A stretch of DNA of 64,000 bases from RHKX01 sp963784885. Its GTDB lineage: Bacteria; Actinomycetota; Thermoleophilia; Solirubrobacterales; 70-9. The stretch lies in the NCBI GenBank assembly GCA_963784885.1, contig CAWATA010000004.1:780215-844214 (forward strand). Reading direction: 5' to 3'. Made by a program: the position numbers and the translations under genes. This document shows, piece by piece, positions 1 through 9,189 of the stretch. Within the stretch, counting starts at the first letter, position 1. Each line of letters starts with the position of its first letter. A model generated the notes under the pieces. That model saw nothing but the letters and a program-made list of their open reading frames with translations. It did not search any database and was not told the origin of the DNA.

Positions 1-2125
1 CGTCGAGCTCGAACGCCGCACCCGACCGGGCGTCGATCCGGTCGAGGACGCCGGGATGCAGCTCTCCGACCCAGCCGATCGGCTCGCCCCCGGAAAGGAC
101 GGCGGCGGCGCGGCCCGGGTGCAGGAAGGGGCGCGGCTCGGACTCGAACGCGAGCGATACCCCGAGCCCGGCGGCGAGCAGCTCGATCAGGCCCTTGGCG
201 TCGTAGAAGTCGGCGACCGCCCCGGCACGGCGCCACCCGGCTCCGGCGAGCTCACCGATCAGCACCGCCGCGATCCGGTGCGGCTCGGCGACCGGCGAGT
301 GGCGGATCCCGGCGAACCGACCGCCCAGCGGCCCGCCCTGATCCGGCGGCGCCTCAGGCAGGTAGACCCGGCCCGACTCGAAGATCGCGACGCGCTCCGC
401 ACCCCGGGCGAGGTTGTGCGCCGCCGCCGCCAGCATCCCGCCGATCAGGTCGGTCCGCATCACCGACTGGTCCTCCGACAGGGGGTTGTGGACGACGACG
501 GGGTCGATCGCGCCGAGGCCGGGCAGGCCACCGCGGGCGGGATCCACGAAGCTCCAGGTGATCGTCTCGTCGAGGCCGGCGTCCCGGATCAGGTCCTCGG
601 CCCGGCGCAGCAGCAGCTGATGACGCGCGAGGCCGCCGACGGCGCCGCCGCGACCGGGGAGCGTGGCGGGCAGGTGCTCGTCGAGGCCGTGGACGCGGGC
701 GACCTCCTCGACCAGGTCGATCTCGCGGGTGACGTCGAAGTGCCGGTCGGCGGGAACGGTGACCGCGATCGTGCCCTCACCGGTCGTATCGCCGACCCCG
801 AAGCCGAGCCTGCCGAGGTAGTCGCCGGCGAGATCGGGGCCGATCTCCATCCCGAGCAGGGCGTCGCTGCGCCCGGAGCGGTAGGCGAGGTCGAAGGGCT
901 GCATCGAGCCCGGGCGGTTGTCGACGTCGATCGTCCCCGGCACGAGCCGGGCGCCGCAGAGCTCGATCATCAGCTTCGAGGCGACCGACTGGGCGCGCAT
1001 CGCGAGGTCGGGATGAAGCTGCTTCTCGAAGCGTGTCGAGGCCTCCGAGCGGAGCGACAGCAGATTCGAGGTGCGGAGGATGTTCGTGCCGTTCCAGGTC
1101 GCGACCTCGAGCAGGACCCTGGTGGTCGCCTCGGAGACCTCGGAGACCTGCCCGCCCATGATCCCGGCGATCCCGGTCGGGCCGTTGCGGTCGCAGACCA
1201 CGACGCTCTCGGCGTCGAGGATGCGCTCGACGTCGTCGAGGGTGGTCATCCGCTCGCCCTCGGCGGCGGTCCTGACGATGATCTCGCCACCGGGAACCTC
1301 GTCGAGGTCGAACGCGTGCAGCGGCTGGCCGGTCAGCAGCATCACGTAGTTGGTGATGTCGACGACGTTGTTGATCGGCCGCTGCCCGGCGGCGCTGAGC
1401 CGGGCCTTGAGCCAGAGCGGCGACGGGCCGACCGTCACGTCGGTGAACGCGCGCGCGGTGAACCGCGGGCAGAGCTCCGGAACCTCGACGCTGACCGAGG
1501 CGATGTCGGCGATGTCGCCCGCCCCCGTCGCCTCCGCGTCCTCGGCCCACGGCTCCGGCCCGAGCTCGGCGCCGGTGATCGCGTGGACCTCGCGAGCGAC
1601 CCCGTAGACGCCGAGGCAGTCGGGCCGGTTCGGCGTGATCTCGAGATCGAGGACGGTCTCGGCGACCGGCAGGATCTCGGCCAGCGGGGTGCCCGGCTCG
1701 GCGTCGGTCTCGAGCACGGCGATCCCGTCGGACTCCTCGCCGAACTCCATCTCGGTCTCCGAGAGGATCATCCCGGCGGACTCGACGCCACGGAGCTTCG
1801 CCTTGCGGAGCTTCGTGCCGTCGCCGAGGCGGGCGCCGGGCAGGGCCACCGCGACCGTCTGACCGGCGGCGACGTTCGGGGCGCCGCAGACGATCGTCCG
1901 GTCAGCCTCCTCGCCGGCGTCAACGGTGCAGACGCGCAGCCGGTCGGCGTTCGGGTGCTGCTCGGCGGCGAGCACCCGGGCGACGACGAACCCGTCCGGG
2001 GAGGGTGCGCCGGCGCTGCCGAGCCGCTCGACCTCGGTGCCGGTCATCGAGAGGCGCTCGGCGATCCGCTCCGGCTCGAGGCCGGAGTCGCAGTGTGCGT
2101 TGAGCCAGGAGACCGGGACCTTCAT
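1..2125 (-). CDS. pheT: Phenylalanine-tRNA ligase beta subunit (3' end beyond window)
   Basis: The beta subunit of the (alpha-beta)2 enzyme that charges tRNA-Phe in the cytoplasm. The reading frame from ATG at 2125 starts MKVPVSWLNAHCDSGLEPER and stays open to the left edge, about 708 of the usual ~800 residues, so the C-terminal anticodon-binding end is missing from the window. Family hallmarks are visible: the tRNA-binding EMAP-like domain near residues 40-150, the ITPNRPDCLGVYGVAREV stretch (B1 domain) and RPINNVVDITNYVM in the B3 editing module. Its ATG overlaps the pheS stop (ATGA), implying translational coupling. Identification is secure. Confidence 0.96.
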   Translation of the reverse strand, partial: MKVPVSWLNAHCDSGLEPERIAERLSMTGTEVERLGSAGAPSPDGFVVARVLAAEQHPNADRLRVCTVDAGEEADRTIVCGAPNVAAGQTVAVALPGARLGDGTKLRKAKLRGVESAGMILSETEMEFGEESDGIAVLETDAEPGTPLAEILPVAETVLDLEITPNRPDCLGVYGVAREVHAITGAELGPEPWAEDAEATGAGDIADIASVSVEVPELCPRFTARAFTDVTVGPSPLWLKARLSAAGQRPINNVVDITNYVMLLTGQPLHAFDLDEVPGGEIIVRTAAEGERMTTLDDVERILDAESVVVCDRNGPTGIAGIMGGQVSEVSEATTRVLLEVATWNGTNILRTSNLLSLRSEASTRFEKQLHPDLAMRAQSVASKLMIELCGARLVPGTIDVDNRPGSMQPFDLAYRSGRSDALLGMEIGPDLAGDYLGRLGFGVGDTTGEGTIAVTVPADRHFDVTREIDLVEEVARVHGLDEHLPATLPGRGGAVGGLARHQLLLRRAEDLIRDAGLDETITWSFVDPARGGLPGLGAIDPVVVHNPLSEDQSVMRTDLIGGMLAAAAHNLARGAERVAIFESGRVYLPEAPPDQGGPLGGRFAGIRHSPVAEPHRIAAVLIGELAGAGWRRAGAVADFYDAKGLIELLAAGLGVSLAFESEPRPFLHPGRAAAVLSGGEPIGWVGELHPGVLDRIDARSGAAFELD

Positions 2126-3243
2126 CGGAACTGCTCCAGCATCCGCACGTCGTTGTCGAAGAACATCCGCAGGTCGGGAACGCCGTGCTTGAGCATCGCG
2201 ATCCGCTCGATTCCCATCCCGAACGCGAAGCCCTGGACGCGGTCGGGGTCGTACCCGTGCTCGCGCACGAACCCGAACACGTTCGGGTCGACCATCCCGG
2301 CCCCGAGGATCTCGAGCCAGCCGGTGCCCTTGCAGAGGCTGCAGCGGCCGCCGTCGAACTCGCCGCTGCCGCCGCAGCGGAAGCAGGAGACGTCGACCTC
2401 GACGCTCGGCTCGGTGAACGGGAAGAAGTGCGGCCGGATCCGGACCTCACGGTCGGGACCGAAGACGGCGCGCGCGAACGTCAGCAGCGTCCCGTGGAGG
2501 TCGGCGAGGGTGATGTCGGCGCCGACCGCGAGCCCCTCGATCTGGTCGAACATCGGCGTGTGGGTGGCGTCGGAGTCGCGCCGGTAGACGCGACCGGGGA
2601 CGACGATGAAGATCGGCGGCTCCTGCTCCTCCATGCCGCGGATCTGCATCGGCGAGGTGTGGGTCCGAAGCAGCACGTCCCGCGGCCCCGGCGGGACCGT
2701 CAGCGGCTCGCCGCCGGAGCCGACCAGCGCGGGGTCGGGCCCGAGCGAGCCCGGGTCGACGTAGAACGTGTCCTGGAGCATCCGCGCGGGATGCCCGGGC
2801 GGATAGTTGAGCGCGGTGAAGTTGTAGTAGTCGTGCTCGATCTCGGGCCCCTCCATCACCCGGTAGCCGAGGCCGACGAAGATGTCCTCGATCTCCCGGC
2901 GCGTGCGGGTCAGCGGGTGCAGGTGCCCGGGCAGGACCGGCGGCGTGCCCGGCAGCGTCACGTCGATCGCCTCGGCGGCCAGGCGCACGTCGAGCTCGGC
3001 CCGCTCGTGGTCGTCCCTGGCCGCGTCGATCAGGCCCTCGAGCTCGCGCCTGACCTCGTTGCCGGTCTTGCCGACCGGCCCGCGCTGCTCGGGCGGAAGC
3101 TCGCCGATCCCGCGCAGGATCGTCGTCAGCTCGGCCTTGCGGCCGAGGAAGCGGACCCGCGCCTCCTCGACGGCGGCCGCATCGCCGGCGCCGGCGATCG
3201 CCGCCCGTGCCTCTTCTCGTATCTGCTCGATCCGTTCCAGCAT
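2122..3243 (-). CDS. pheS: Phenylalanine-tRNA ligase alpha subunit
   Basis: Catalytic alpha subunit of PheRS, 373 aa, a normal length. The N-terminal coiled coil (about residues 1-90) is followed by the class II catalytic core. Motif 2 and substrate-binding segments are seen as HTSPMQIRGMEE and EPSVEVDVSC. A cysteine cluster (CFRCGGSG...CSLCKGTGW) precedes EILGAGMVDPNVF, as in many bacterial PheS. The ATG at 3243 is chosen because it overlaps the stop of the upstream methyltransferase gene (TGATG) and yields the expected N terminus MLERIEQIREEA. Downstream it overlaps pheT by four bases. A longer upstream reading in the same frame is the shadow of the methyltransferase gene. Confidence 0.96.
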   Translation of the reverse strand: MLERIEQIREEARAAIAGAGDAAAVEEARVRFLGRKAELTTILRGIGELPPEQRGPVGKTGNEVRRELEGLIDAARDDHERAELDVRLAAEAIDVTLPGTPPVLPGHLHPLTRTRREIEDIFVGLGYRVMEGPEIEHDYYNFTALNYPPGHPARMLQDTFYVDPGSLGPDPALVGSGGEPLTVPPGPRDVLLRTHTSPMQIRGMEEQEPPIFIVVPGRVYRRDSDATHTPMFDQIEGLAVGADITLADLHGTLLTFARAVFGPDREVRIRPHFFPFTEPSVEVDVSCFRCGGSGEFDGGRCSLCKGTGWLEILGAGMVDPNVFGFVREHGYDPDRVQGFAFGMGIERIAMLKHGVPDLRMFFDNDVRMLEQFR

Positions 3244-3962
3244 CAGTCGTCGCCCCCGGCCGCGGCGAGCGACGATATCCGCTGCAGCCCGATCGCCGCC
3301 GCCGCGGCGACGTTGAGCGACTCGGCCCCGGCCCGAAGCGGGATCGTCGCGGTGGCGTCGCAGGCGGCGACGGCCGCCGCTGAGAGGCCCGCACGCTCCG
3401 CCCCGAGACAGAGCGTCACCCCTCCCCCGGTCCCCGCCAGAGCCTCGTCGAGGTCGGTGCCGCCGTGGGCGACGAGCCCGACCCGCGGCGCCGGCGTCGC
3501 GTCGATCCGGCCCCGCAGCGGCGGCGCGGCGAACAGCGTTCCCATGCTCGCCCGCACCGCCTTCGGCGAGTGGGCGTCGGCGCACCCGGGCCCGAGCACG
3601 ACCCGGGCCCCGGTCAGCGCCGCGGCGGTGCGGACGATCGTCCCGACGTTGCCGGGGTCGCCGACCCCCTCGAGGTACACGACCGGGCCGCCGGCCGGCC
3701 CCGACGGAAGCTCCCAGACGGCGATCACCCGGGTGCCGGAGCCCAGCGTCGACGCCGCATCGAGCAGCTCGGGCTCGACCTCGATCCCGGAAATGTCGGC
3801 GCCCGGCGCCACCAGGACGTCGACGGGCGCGAGACCGGCTTCGATCCCGGCCGTGAGCAGGTCCTCGCCCTCGGTCGCGAACAGGCCCTCCCGCTCGCGC
3901 CACTTGCGGTCGCGCAGCTTGCGCACCCGCTTCAGTCTCTCGTTGTCGCTGCTCGTTATCAA
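3243..3962 (-). CDS. TrmH/SpoU-family RNA 2'-O-ribose methyltransferase
   Basis: SPOUT-class methyltransferase of about 239 aa that would methylate a ribose 2'-OH in 23S rRNA or tRNA using S-adenosylmethionine. The three SpoU motifs are present: DPGNVGTIVRTAAALTGA (motif 1), LCLGAERAGLS (motif 2) and PLRAGAESLNVAAAAAI (motif 3), the last forming part of the trefoil knot. The N-terminal substrate-binding part starts ITSSDNERLKRVRKLRDRK. I chose TTG at 3962 as start because it has AGGA seven bases upstream and because any longer frame runs back through a terminator into rplT. It lies between rplT and pheS, a place where actinobacteria often carry such a gene. The exact target nucleotide cannot be told from sequence. 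Confidence 0.85.
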   Translation of the reverse strand: MITSSDNERLKRVRKLRDRKWREREGLFATEGEDLLTAGIEAGLAPVDVLVAPGADISGIEVEPELLDAASTLGSGTRVIAVWELPSGPAGGPVVYLEGVGDPGNVGTIVRTAAALTGARVVLGPGCADAHSPKAVRASMGTLFAAPPLRGRIDATPAPRVGLVAHGGTDLDEALAGTGGGVTLCLGAERAGLSAAAVAACDATATIPLRAGAESLNVAAAAAIGLQRISSLAAAGGDD

Positions 3963-3975
3963 TTCGGGTCCTGGA

Positions 3976-4010
3976 AACAAAAAGGGCGGCCCAACAATGG
4001 ACCGCCCGGG
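3976..4010 (-). terminator. Rho-independent terminator after rplT
   Basis: Read on the minus strand, a 9-bp GC-rich stem (GGGCGGTCC / GGGCCGCCC, one G-T pair) with a 6-base loop is followed at once by TTTTTGTTT. It lies 23 bases after the rplT stop and only about 14 bases before the TTG start of the SpoU methyltransferase, so it either ends the infC-rpmI-rplT transcript or attenuates read-through into the methyltransferase-pheS-pheT genes. Confidence 0.82.
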
Positions 4011-4032
4011 AGAACGTCGATGCGACCGTGAC

Positions 4033-4389
4033 CTACGCCACGGCCTCCCGGGCCACCTCGGCAAATCGGCGGAACGCCTCGGGGTCGTTGACTGCGATGT
4101 CGGCGAGCATCTTCCGGTTCACCTCGACGCCGGCGACGGTGAGACCGTGCATGAACGCGGAGTAGCTCATGTCGTTCTGGCGGGCGGCGGCGTTGATCCG
4201 CGTGATCCAGAGGCGCCGGAACTCGCGCTTGCGGTTGCGACGGTCGCGGTAGGCGTACTGGCCCGACCGCATGACCTGCTCGTTCGCGAAGCGGTAGCTG
4301 GAGTGCTTGCGTCCGTAGTAGCCCTTCGCCTGGGCGAGGGTCTTCTTCCGGCGCCGCCGGCGGGCGACCGCGTTGGTTGCGCGAGGCAT
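4033..4389 (-). CDS. rplT: 50S ribosomal protein L20
   Basis: 118-aa ribosomal protein needed early in assembly of the large subunit. The sequence begins MPRATNAVARRRRRKKTLAQ and contains KGYYGRKHSSYRFANEQV and RRLWITRINAAAR, all diagnostic for bL20; length matches the family. It is third in the infC-rpmI-rplT set, starting 3 bases after the rpmI stop, and is followed by a strong terminator. In several bacteria L20 represses its own operon by binding the leader; no such pseudoknot could be established here by eye. Confidence 0.98.
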   Translation of the reverse strand: MPRATNAVARRRRRKKTLAQAKGYYGRKHSSYRFANEQVMRSGQYAYRDRRNRKREFRRLWITRINAAARQNDMSYSAFMHGLTVAGVEVNRKMLADIAVNDPEAFRRFAEVAREAVA

Positions 4390-4392
4390 CCG

Positions 4393-4593
4393 CTACCCCT
4401 TCTTTCCGAGCAGCCTGTTGACGCGCGAGGTGTCGGCGGGAGCGATCGCGACCGGCCGAGCCATCTGGCGCTTCCGCTTCGGCGACTTCTTCTCGAGGAT
4501 GTGGCTCGAGTACGCGTGGCGGCCGCGGAGCTTGCCCGTGGACGTCTTCTTGAAGCGCTTCTTCGCGCCGGAATGGGACTTCATCTTCGGCAT
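4393..4593 (-). CDS. rpmI: 50S ribosomal protein L35
   Basis: 66-aa bL35, starting MPKMKSHSGAKKRFKKTSTG, the invariant opening of this family, with the later HILEKKSPKRKRQM block. It is a small basic component of the 50S subunit. It sits between infC and rplT on the same strand, 60 bases after infC and 3 bases before rplT, the standard order. Confidence 0.97.
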   Translation of the reverse strand: MPKMKSHSGAKKRFKKTSTGKLRGRHAYSSHILEKKSPKRKRQMARPVAIAPADTSRVNRLLGKKG

Positions 4594-4653
4594 CGGACGG
4601 GGTATTGAAGCAGAGCCCGCCGGTCCCGTGCAATCGCGCCGGGCCGCCGGCGC

Positions 4654-5217
4654 TCAGGAGGCGGTGCCGGCGACCTTGCCGGGCGCGAGGACCATGTGCA
4701 TGTTGCGGCCCTCCTGCTGGGGCGCCTGCTCGACCGTCGCGAGCTCGCCGAGGTCCTCGTAGAGGCGATCGAGCAGGGCGCGTCCGCGCTCCGGATGGGC
4801 CTGCTCGCGCCCCCTGAACATGATCGTCACCTTGACCTTGTCCTTCTTGTTGAGGAAGCGCTCGACGTGGCCCTTCTTCGTCTCGTAGTCGTGGTCGGCG
4901 ATCTTCGGGCGCAGCTTGATCTCGCGGATGTTGACCTGCTGCTGGTGCTTGCGGGCCTGCTTGGCCTTCTGCTCCTGCTCGTACTTGTACTTCGAGTAGT
5001 CGAGCAACCGGCAGACGGGCGGCCGCGAGTCGGCCGCGACCTCGACGAGATCGAGATCGGCCTCGCGGGCGATCCGGCGTGCCTCGTCGGTGTCGACGAC
5101 CCCGACCTGCTCGCCGTCGGCGCCGATCAGCCGGACCTTCGGAACGCGGATGCGTTCGTTGATGCGAGTCGGATCCCGGTCGGGGGGACGCCGATCGAAG
5201 CGTCGCGGAACCGGCAC
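4654..5217 (-). CDS. infC: Translation initiation factor IF-3
   Basis: IF-3 binds the 30S subunit, prevents premature 50S joining and proofreads start-codon/initiator-tRNA pairing. The N domain is clear (INERIRVPKVRLIGADGEQVGVV...EADLDLVEVAADSRPPVCRLLDYSKYKYE), then the lysine-rich linker and the C domain (IREIKLRPKIADHDYETKKGHVERFLNKKDKVKVTIMFRGRE). Length is 187 aa. GTG at 5217 is the most upstream start in frame and adds a 17-residue arginine-rich lead; no good Shine-Dalgarno precedes it, and infC often uses rare starts such as ATT or ATC, so the start is uncertain. Confidence 0.95.
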   Translation of the reverse strand: MPVPRRFDRRPPDRDPTRINERIRVPKVRLIGADGEQVGVVDTDEARRIAREADLDLVEVAADSRPPVCRLLDYSKYKYEQEQKAKQARKHQQQVNIREIKLRPKIADHDYETKKGHVERFLNKKDKVKVTIMFRGREQAHPERGRALLDRLYEDLGELATVEQAPQQEGRNMHMVLAPGKVAGTAS

Positions 5218-5337
5218 TACAGAGAGGTATCGCCGAGGGTCAAGCCGGCGGGGATGAGTGGTCGGGGCGAGAGATGCGCAAATGCACGGGCGCTCAGGAG
5301 CGGCGCGACGTGGTCTGGCTGGCGTGCATCGGTGCGG

Positions 5338-5365
5338 AGTATAGACAGCGAGGCGGAGATTGCCA
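5338..5365 (-). promoter_or_regulatory. Possible promoter for infC-rpmI-rplT
   Basis: On the minus strand, TATACT (5343-5338) matches a -10 box well; TGGCAA (5365-5360) is a weak -35 with a 16-base spacer. It lies in the thrS-infC gap and would give an infC leader of roughly 115 bases. Judged only by resemblance to consensus. Confidence 0.35.
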
Positions 5366-5370
5366 CCGGA

Positions 5371-7320
5371 TCAGGATTCCGCCGCGCCGATGCGGGCGGC
5401 GAGCGAGGCCGCGTCCATCACGCCGAGATCGCCGTCGGCGTGGGAGCGGACGGTCGCCCCTCCCGCCTCGAGCTCGCGATCACCGACGACCAGCATGTAG
5501 GGGACCTTCGCCATCTCGGCGTCGCGGATCTTCCGCCCGACCGACTCGCTGCGACCGTCGACGCGGGCCCGCACACCGAGATCGCCGAGCCCGGCGAGGA
5601 TCCGCTCGGCGGCCTCGACGTGGCGGTCGGCGACCGGGAGGATCGCCGCCTGCGTCGGCGCGAGCCAATCGGGGAAGCGGCCTCCGTAGTGCTCGATCAG
5701 GATCCCGGCGAAGCGCTCCATCGACCCGAGCAGGGCGCGGTGGATCATCAGCGGGCGGTGATCCTGGTTGTCGGCGCCCTGGTAGCTCAGGTCGAAGCGC
5801 TCGGGCATGAAGAAGTCGAGCTGGCAGGTGCCGAGCTGCCAGCTCCGGCCGAGGGCGTCGGTGACGTGGAAGTCGATCTTCGGGCCGTAGAAGGCGCCGT
5901 CACCGGGGTTGACGCGGTACTCGCGGCCGATCCGGTCGAGGGCCGAGCGCAGCATCCCCTCGGCCTCCTCCCACTGCTCGTCGCTGCCGATCGACTTCTC
6001 CGGACGGGTCGAGAGCTCGACCTCGACGTCGGTGAAGCCGAACTTCGCGTAGAGCTCGTCGATCGCGTCGACGATCGCGACGACCTCGTCGGGGGCCTGC
6101 TCGCGGGTGCAGTAGACGTGGGCGTCGTCCTGGGTGAATGCGCGGACCCGCAGCAGCCCGTGGAGGACGCCCTCGCGCTCGTAGCGCGAGACCCGCCCGA
6201 ACTCGGCCATCCGCAGCGGCAGCTCGCGGTACGAGTGCCGCCCGTTGTCGAAGACGAGGCATGCCCCCGGGCAGTTCATCGGCCGGACGGCGAAGCGGCG
6301 CGCGTGCTCGTCGCGCGCCCGCTCGGCGGGCTCGGCGAAGAACATGTTCTCGCGGTAGTTGTCGTAGTGGCCGGAGCGGTGCCAGAGCTCCTCGTCGAGG
6401 ATCTGCGGGGTGTCGATCCGGACGTAGCCGTGCTTGTCGAGCTGCTTGCGGACCTGCGCCTCGATCAGATCGAGCAGCACGGTCCCCTGCGGCAGCCAGA
6501 ACGGCATTCCCGGGGACTCCTCGCGGAACATGAAGAGGTCGAGCTGCGGGCCGAGCTTGCGGTGGTCGCGCGCCTTCGCCTGCTCGATCCGCTCGACGTG
6601 CTCGGCGAGGTCCTGCTTGCTGAAGAAGGCGGTCCCATAGATCCGGGTCAGCATCTGCCTGGTCTCGTCGCCGCGCCAGTAGGCGCCGGCCAGCGAGTTC
6701 AGCTTCACCGCCTTGATCCGGCCCGTAGAGGGAGCGTGCGGGCCACGGCAGAGGTCGGTGAAGGGCCCGTTGCGGTAGAGCGAGACCGTCTCGACGCCCT
6801 CGTCGGATACGAGGTCCTCGATCAGCTCGACCTTGTAGGGCTGATCCTCGGCTCGGAACCGCTCGAGCGCCTCCGCGACCGGGATGTCGGTCCGCTCGAA
6901 CTGCTCGTCGGCGGCGATGTGGGACGCCATCCGCTCCTCGATCCGCTCGAGGTCGGCCTCGGAGACGCTCGCGCCCTCCGGGAACTCGAAGTCGTAGTAG
7001 AAGCCGCCGTCGATCGGTGGGCCGATCGAGACCCTCGTGCCCGGGTAGAGCTCGCAGACGGCCGTCGCCATCACGTGCGCCGCGTCGTGGCGGATCAGGT
7101 CGAGGGCGCCGTCGCTCTTGGCGGTGACGATCTCGATCTGCTCGCCGTCGCCGAGCGGCGCCGAGAGGTCGCGGGTCTCCTCCCCGGCCCGGATCGCCAG
7201 GGCCGCCTTCGCCAGACCCGGCCCGATCGCGGCCGCGGCGTCGGCGCCGGTCGCACCGGACTCGAGCTCGAGCGGCGATCCATCGGGCAGGCTCACGGTT
7301 ATCGATGCCATCGCGGTCAT
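5371..7320 (-). CDS. thrS: Threonine-tRNA ligase
   Basis: Full-length 649-aa class II synthetase charging tRNA-Thr. Domains in order: TGS (about 5-65); editing domain with HDAAH at 78-82 and the TDLCRGPHA segment with C191 and H195, which normally clears Ser-tRNA-Thr; catalytic core with zinc ligands C350 (MNCPG) and H401 (DDAHVYC) and a further His in the MIHRALLGS block; then the anticodon-binding domain (PTQAAILPVADRHVEAAERIL). The start ATG at 7320 gives MTAMASITVSLPDG; an internal ATG 9 bases later is possible. It begins one base inside the stop region of the upstream membrane-protein gene and precedes infC, the conserved order. Confidence 0.97.
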   Translation of the reverse strand: MTAMASITVSLPDGSPLELESGATGADAAAAIGPGLAKAALAIRAGEETRDLSAPLGDGEQIEIVTAKSDGALDLIRHDAAHVMATAVCELYPGTRVSIGPPIDGGFYYDFEFPEGASVSEADLERIEERMASHIAADEQFERTDIPVAEALERFRAEDQPYKVELIEDLVSDEGVETVSLYRNGPFTDLCRGPHAPSTGRIKAVKLNSLAGAYWRGDETRQMLTRIYGTAFFSKQDLAEHVERIEQAKARDHRKLGPQLDLFMFREESPGMPFWLPQGTVLLDLIEAQVRKQLDKHGYVRIDTPQILDEELWHRSGHYDNYRENMFFAEPAERARDEHARRFAVRPMNCPGACLVFDNGRHSYRELPLRMAEFGRVSRYEREGVLHGLLRVRAFTQDDAHVYCTREQAPDEVVAIVDAIDELYAKFGFTDVEVELSTRPEKSIGSDEQWEEAEGMLRSALDRIGREYRVNPGDGAFYGPKIDFHVTDALGRSWQLGTCQLDFFMPERFDLSYQGADNQDHRPLMIHRALLGSMERFAGILIEHYGGRFPDWLAPTQAAILPVADRHVEAAERILAGLGDLGVRARVDGRSESVGRKIRDAEMAKVPYMLVVGDRELEAGGATVRSHADGDLGVMDAASLAARIGAAES

Positions 7321-7321
7321 G

Positions 7322-9164
7322 CTATTGACCGTCCTCCAGCACCCGCCAGAGCACGACCCGGTTGGAGCTGCCGATCCGCTTGACGTCGTCGAAGGGCGGC
7401 TCCTGATCGCCGCCGACGACGAGCACGCGGGTCACTCCGTCCGGCGCCGAGCCGACTCCGGGCAGCGCGGCGACCTCGGCGCCGGCGGCACCGCGCAGCT
7501 CCCAGCCGTAGAACTCGGCGCCGCGATGGTCGGCGATCGCGCTCGCGGGAGCGAGCAGCAGGGTCGGCTGGCCGCCGAAGCGGTTCGCGAGCTTGCGGAC
7601 GCCCGGCGTGTAGTCGTCGATCCCGACCGGGGCGTTGGCGAGCGCGAGCGCGCTCGAGAAGCCGGCCGCGGCGGCGAAGGTCGCGGCCAGGGCCGCGAAG
7701 GCCCGCGGGGCACGGGCGCGGAACGGCGCCGGTGCGAGCGGGTCGAGGACGCCGCGGGCGGCGATCAGCATGACGATGGGCGCCAGCATCTGCAGCGCCT
7801 TGGCGTTCGTGTAGGGGGTGCTGCCGATCCGTGCCGCGAGCCAGATCGCCGCGGCCACCGCGAAGGCGGCGAGCAGCGCCGTCTCCGAGCGGCGCCAGGT
7901 CGCAGTCAGGCCGAGCGCCAGGGCCGCGGCGCCGAGCAGGGCGCCGAGGTAGAACACCGGCGCGGGGATCGCGCCGTCCCCCGGATTGACGCGGAAATCG
8001 CCGCTCGGCCAGACGCCGAACACCGACGCCGGGTTGATCTGGCCGAACAGGTTTCCGAGGTCGTTGTCGTAGGTGGGCCGCTCGAACTTCGGAGCCGGCT
8101 TGCCGCCGCCGGAGCCTCCGTCGCCGGGCGCGTCGCCGGCCGGCTGCGCGGTCCGCTCGGTCACCGCGTCGACGCTGGTGCCGAACTTCGAGATCCGGTC
8201 GAGCTCCGGCGCGGCGAGGACCGCCACCAGCACGACGGCGGCGAGCACCGCCGGGGCCGCCCGGCGGAGAGCCGCACCCGGGTCGGCCCGGCGCCGCCGG
8301 AGCTCGGCGAGCGCCCAGAGCGCGAACGTCGCGGCCGAGCCAGGCGAGCCCGGGCCAGCTGTAGACGTAGAGCGCACCCGCCGCGATCACCGCCCCGGGC
8401 AGCAGCCGCGGCAGGCCGTCCCCGCCTCGATCCGGGTTCCGGGTCAGATCGCGGAGCCAGAGCGCGAACCCGAGCAGGAATGCGGCCTCGAACAGCTCCT
8501 TGAACGCCCCCTGGGCGAGGTAGCTCGCCGCGAGGTACGCGAGCGCGGTCAGGACCGAGACGATCACCGCGCGCAGCCGGGAGAGCGAGTCGAGCGCCGC
8601 GAGCGCCGCCAGCGCCGCGATCACCGGGACCGCGATCGTCACGCCGGTGAAGGCGATCGTCAGCTCGCCGGTGACCTCGCTCGCGGCGACCGCGAGCGCG
8701 TGCGGGCCGAGCGGGTAGCCGTTCCGGAACAGGCTCGGGCTCAGGCCCTCGGGGTCGGCGAGCCAGCTCGCGGCGAAAAGGTGCTGAGACATGTCGACGT
8801 TGAAGCCGGTGCCGAGGACGCCGAAGTGACCCTCGGCCGCAAACGGGATCGAGACCGCGGCGAGCGCCGCGACCGCGGTCGGCAGCATCCGCTCCAACGT
8901 CGCGCCGGCGTCGTCGAGCCGGACCAGCGCGAACGCGCCCGCCACCGCGGCGATGACGAGGAGCGCAAGCAGCGCCGTCAGCCCGTGGCCGGGCAGCCGC
9001 ACCGCCCACCAGGCGATCACGGCCGCCGCCGCGAGACCGATCACCGGTGCGAGCGGTGAGAGCCGGCGGGCGCCGGCCGCCGCGAGGATCCCGGCGCCGA
9101 GCGCGGTCGCGACTGCGATCAGGCCGATCGCCGTTACGTAGGTCCCGAGCGCGTCGGCCAGCAC
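7322..9164 (-). CDS. Large polytopic membrane protein (frameshifted)
   Basis: Two overlapping reading frames together encode one protein of about 614 aa. The first runs from GTG 9164 (VLADALGTYVTAIGLIAVAT...) to about 8340 and the second from there to the stop at 7322 (...VLWRVLEDGQ). The switch falls near YSWPGLAWLG / SAATFALWALAELRRR, so a single-base indel at about 8340 is the simplest reading. At least ten hydrophobic segments are visible, with large extracytoplasmic loops (AEGHFGVLGTGFNVDMSQHLFAASW; GGQPTLLLAPASAI) and a soluble C-terminal end. The pattern resembles multi-membrane-spanning GT-C-like glycosyltransferases, but I see no clear catalytic motif and do not assign a reaction. 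It is stop-to-start adjacent to thrS, which may just be read-through. Confidence 0.7.
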
Positions 9165-9189
9165 CGGCTGCCCTGCGAAGGAGGCTCGG

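Noticed and set aside
56..2587. 843-codon plus-strand open frame over pheT and pheS
   Set aside because: It is the opposite-strand image of the well-conserved pheT/pheS genes; composition is low-complexity Arg/Gly/Asp and no domain is recognisable. High GC makes such antisense frames common.
5218..5370. T-box or L20-type leader upstream of infC
   Set aside because: No T-box core sequence, specifier hairpin or convincing pseudoknot could be found in the 153-base gap.
4696..7383. 895-codon plus-strand frame over infC and thrS
   Set aside because: Antisense shadow of thrS and infC, with no start context or recognisable protein motif.
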